This document shows, in pieces, positions 5,653-6,958 of a stretch of DNA of 6,958 nucleotides. The position numbers were made by a program, and so were the translations under genes. The notes under the pieces were generated by a model, which had not been told where the DNA came from, did no database searches, and was given only the letters and a program-made list of their open reading frames with translations. Origin of the DNA: Propionibacteriaceae bacterium (GTDB lineage: Bacteria > Actinomycetota > Actinomycetes > Propionibacteriales > Propionibacteriaceae); contig CAJPNZ010000138.1 of NCBI GenBank assembly GCA_905372155.1, forward strand, positions 1 through 6,958. The letters run 5' to 3'. Each line of letters begins with the position of its first letter. The first letter of the stretch is position 1.

Positions 5653-6918
5653 ATGGTCAAGCGCCAGTTCCCGAAGCCCAGTGAGATATTCGACCTGCTG
5701 CACTTCAAGAAGCCAACCCTGAACGCCAAGAAGCGGCGTCTCCAGGACTCCCTGACGATCTGGGACCTGAGGAAGATAGCCAAACGCCGCACCCCGAGGG
5801 CTGCCTTCGACTACACCGACGGCGCGGCGGAGGGAGAGATCTCCCTCGCCCGGGCCCGCCACGCCTTCGAGGACATCGAACTGCATCCAGACATCCTCCA
5901 TCCGGCGGAGGACGTCGACACCTCATGCGAGATCCTCGGCGGACCGTCGTCCATGCCGTTCGGAATCGCACCCACCGGATTCACCCGCCTGATGCAGACC
6001 GAGGGCGAGATCGCGGGGGCGGGAGCCGCCGGGGCCGCCGGCATCCCGTTCACGCTGTCCACCCTCGGCACCGCCTCCATCGAGGAGGTCAAGGCCACCA
6101 ACCCGCTGGGCCGGAACTGGTTCCAACTCTACGTGATGCGCAAACGGGAAATCTCCTACGGCCTGGTGGAACGGGCCAAACACGCGGGATTCGACACCCT
6201 GATGTTCACCGTCGACACCCCCGTCGCGGGCGCCCGCCTCCGCGACAAGCGCAACGGTTTCTCGATCCCGCCGCAGATCTCCCTGGGAACCGTGCTCGAC
6301 GCCCTGCCGCGCCCCTGGTGGTGGTTCGACTTCCTGACCACCCCGAAGCTGGAGTTCGCGTCCTTGAGTTCCACTGGCGGCACGGTGGGGGAGTTGCTCG
6401 ACTCCGCCATGGATCCCACCATCAGCCACCAGGATCTCGACGTCATCCGTGGCATGTGGGACGGGAAGATCATCATCAAGGGTGTACAGACCGTCACCGA
6501 CGCCAAGAAACTCGTCGACGCTGGCGTCGACGGCATCCTGTTGTCCAACCACGGTGGCCGCCAGCTCGACCGTGCCCCGGTTCCGTTCCACCTGCTGCCG
6601 TACGTGGTCCGGGAAATCGGCAAGGACGCCGCCGTGATGGTGGACACCGGCATCATGAACGGCGCCGACATCGCGGCCTGCATGGCGCTGGGTGCGGATT
6701 TCACACTCATCGGTCGCGCCTACCTGTACGGTCTCATGGCTGGAGGACGCGCGGGTGTCGACTGCGCCATCGCGATCCTGCACGAGGAACTGGTCCGCAC
6801 CATGAAACTGCTGGGCGTCTCCAGCATCGCCGAGCTCGAACCCCGGCACATCACCCAACTCACGCGCTACGTGCCGGTTCCCAAGCTGGCCCAGCACGTG
6901 GCGGAGGCCTTCGTCTGA
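5653..6918 (+). CDS. lldD: L-lactate dehydrogenase, FMN-dependent, quinone-linked (LldD2 type)
   Basis: This 421-residue member of the FMN-dependent alpha-hydroxy acid dehydrogenase family oxidises L-lactate to pyruvate. It normally passes electrons to the membrane quinone pool, supporting growth on lactate. The TIM-barrel sequence shows FDYTDGAAEGE (52-62, Tyr54 near the substrate), APTGFTRLM (106-114), WFQLY (156-160), TVDTPVAGARLRD (186-198), flavin-contacting Lys276 in IIKGVQT, and the catalytic block SNHGGRQLD (298-306) with base His300 and Arg303. The phosphate-binding end includes DTGIMNGADI (331-340) and IGRAYLYG (353-360). A basic N-terminal lead of about 35 residues precedes the barrel. 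The whole length resembles, from memory, Mycobacterium tuberculosis LldD2 (414 residues), including RKIAKRRTPRAAFDYTDG and RAPVPFHLLP. Lactate oxidase and glycolate oxidase are less likely. It appears monocistronic; no lactate permease or lutABC-type gene is in view. Confidence 0.95.
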   Translation: MVKRQFPKPSEIFDLLHFKKPTLNAKKRRLQDSLTIWDLRKIAKRRTPRAAFDYTDGAAEGEISLARARHAFEDIELHPDILHPAEDVDTSCEILGGPSSMPFGIAPTGFTRLMQTEGEIAGAGAAGAAGIPFTLSTLGTASIEEVKATNPLGRNWFQLYVMRKREISYGLVERAKHAGFDTLMFTVDTPVAGARLRDKRNGFSIPPQISLGTVLDALPRPWWWFDFLTTPKLEFASLSSTGGTVGELLDSAMDPTISHQDLDVIRGMWDGKIIIKGVQTVTDAKKLVDAGVDGILLSNHGGRQLDRAPVPFHLLPYVVREIGKDAAVMVDTGIMNGADIAACMALGADFTLIGRAYLYGLMAGGRAGVDCAIAILHEELVRTMKLLGVSSIAELEPRHITQLTRYVPVPKLAQHVAEAFV

Positions 6919-6923
6919 GCCCT

Positions 6924-6938
6924 GTTTCGACGGGAAAC
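6924..6938 (+). terminator. small hairpin just after lldD
   Basis: GTTTC (6924-6928) pairs with GAAAC (6934-6938) around GACGG, starting five bases after the lldD stop. A second small stem, CGAA (6939-6942) with TTCG (6947-6950), follows at once. Both are short and no T-tract follows before the window ends. It is a weak terminator candidate at best. Confidence 0.2.
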
Positions 6939-6958
6939 CGAATCATTTCGCTCGGCGG

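Noticed and set aside
5923..6897. 324-codon leftward open frame opposite lldD
   Set aside because: Shadow of the well-supported lldD gene, with no motifs.

Overview
The window is high-GC DNA with strong G/C preference at third codon positions, so long shadow frames run on both strands. Protein content points to an actinobacterium: an LldD2-type L-lactate dehydrogenase close to the mycobacterial one, an actinobacterial-type ABC-F protein and an actinobacterial-type Der. A member of the Propionibacteriales is possible but cannot be shown from this window.

Layout, left to right. (1) The C-terminal end of a small NIF3/YqfO-domain protein (+, 1-188, cut by the window edge). (2) Convergent to it, a leftward unit made of a two-domain ABC-F ATPase (463-2043) and a small uncharacterised gene (466-176). 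The small gene starts in an ATGA overlap with the ABC-F stop but carries an in-frame TGA at codon 25. (3) A 198-nt divergent intergenic region with a perfect 7-bp inverted repeat, a candidate promoter on each strand and a possible 7-codon leader ORF in front of the ABC-F gene. (4) The essential ribosome-assembly GTPase gene der (+, 2242-3579). (5) A 132-nt convergent gap with two GC-rich hairpins. (6) A leftward pair: an NmrA/QOR2-like NAD(P)-binding oxidoreductase (5450-4605), then 56 nt downstream a two-domain rhodanese/3-mercaptopyruvate sulfurtransferase (4548-3712). (7) A 202-nt divergent control region with an AT-rich inverted repeat that stands out against the GC-rich background. (8) lldD (+, 5653-6918), an FMN-dependent, quinone-linked L-lactate dehydrogenase.

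How the genes relate. Der and the ABC-F protein both belong to families that act on or near the ribosome and share a divergent control region. LldD, the NmrA-like reductase and the sulfurtransferase are redox/sulfur metabolism genes around a second divergent control region; shared regulation there is inference. No mobile element, CRISPR array, tRNA or rRNA was seen, and no gap between genes exceeds 300 bases. I found no convincing novel multi-gene system. The points most worth a second look are the nonsense-interrupted small gene, the possible attenuator in front of the ABC-F gene and the two intergenic palindromes.
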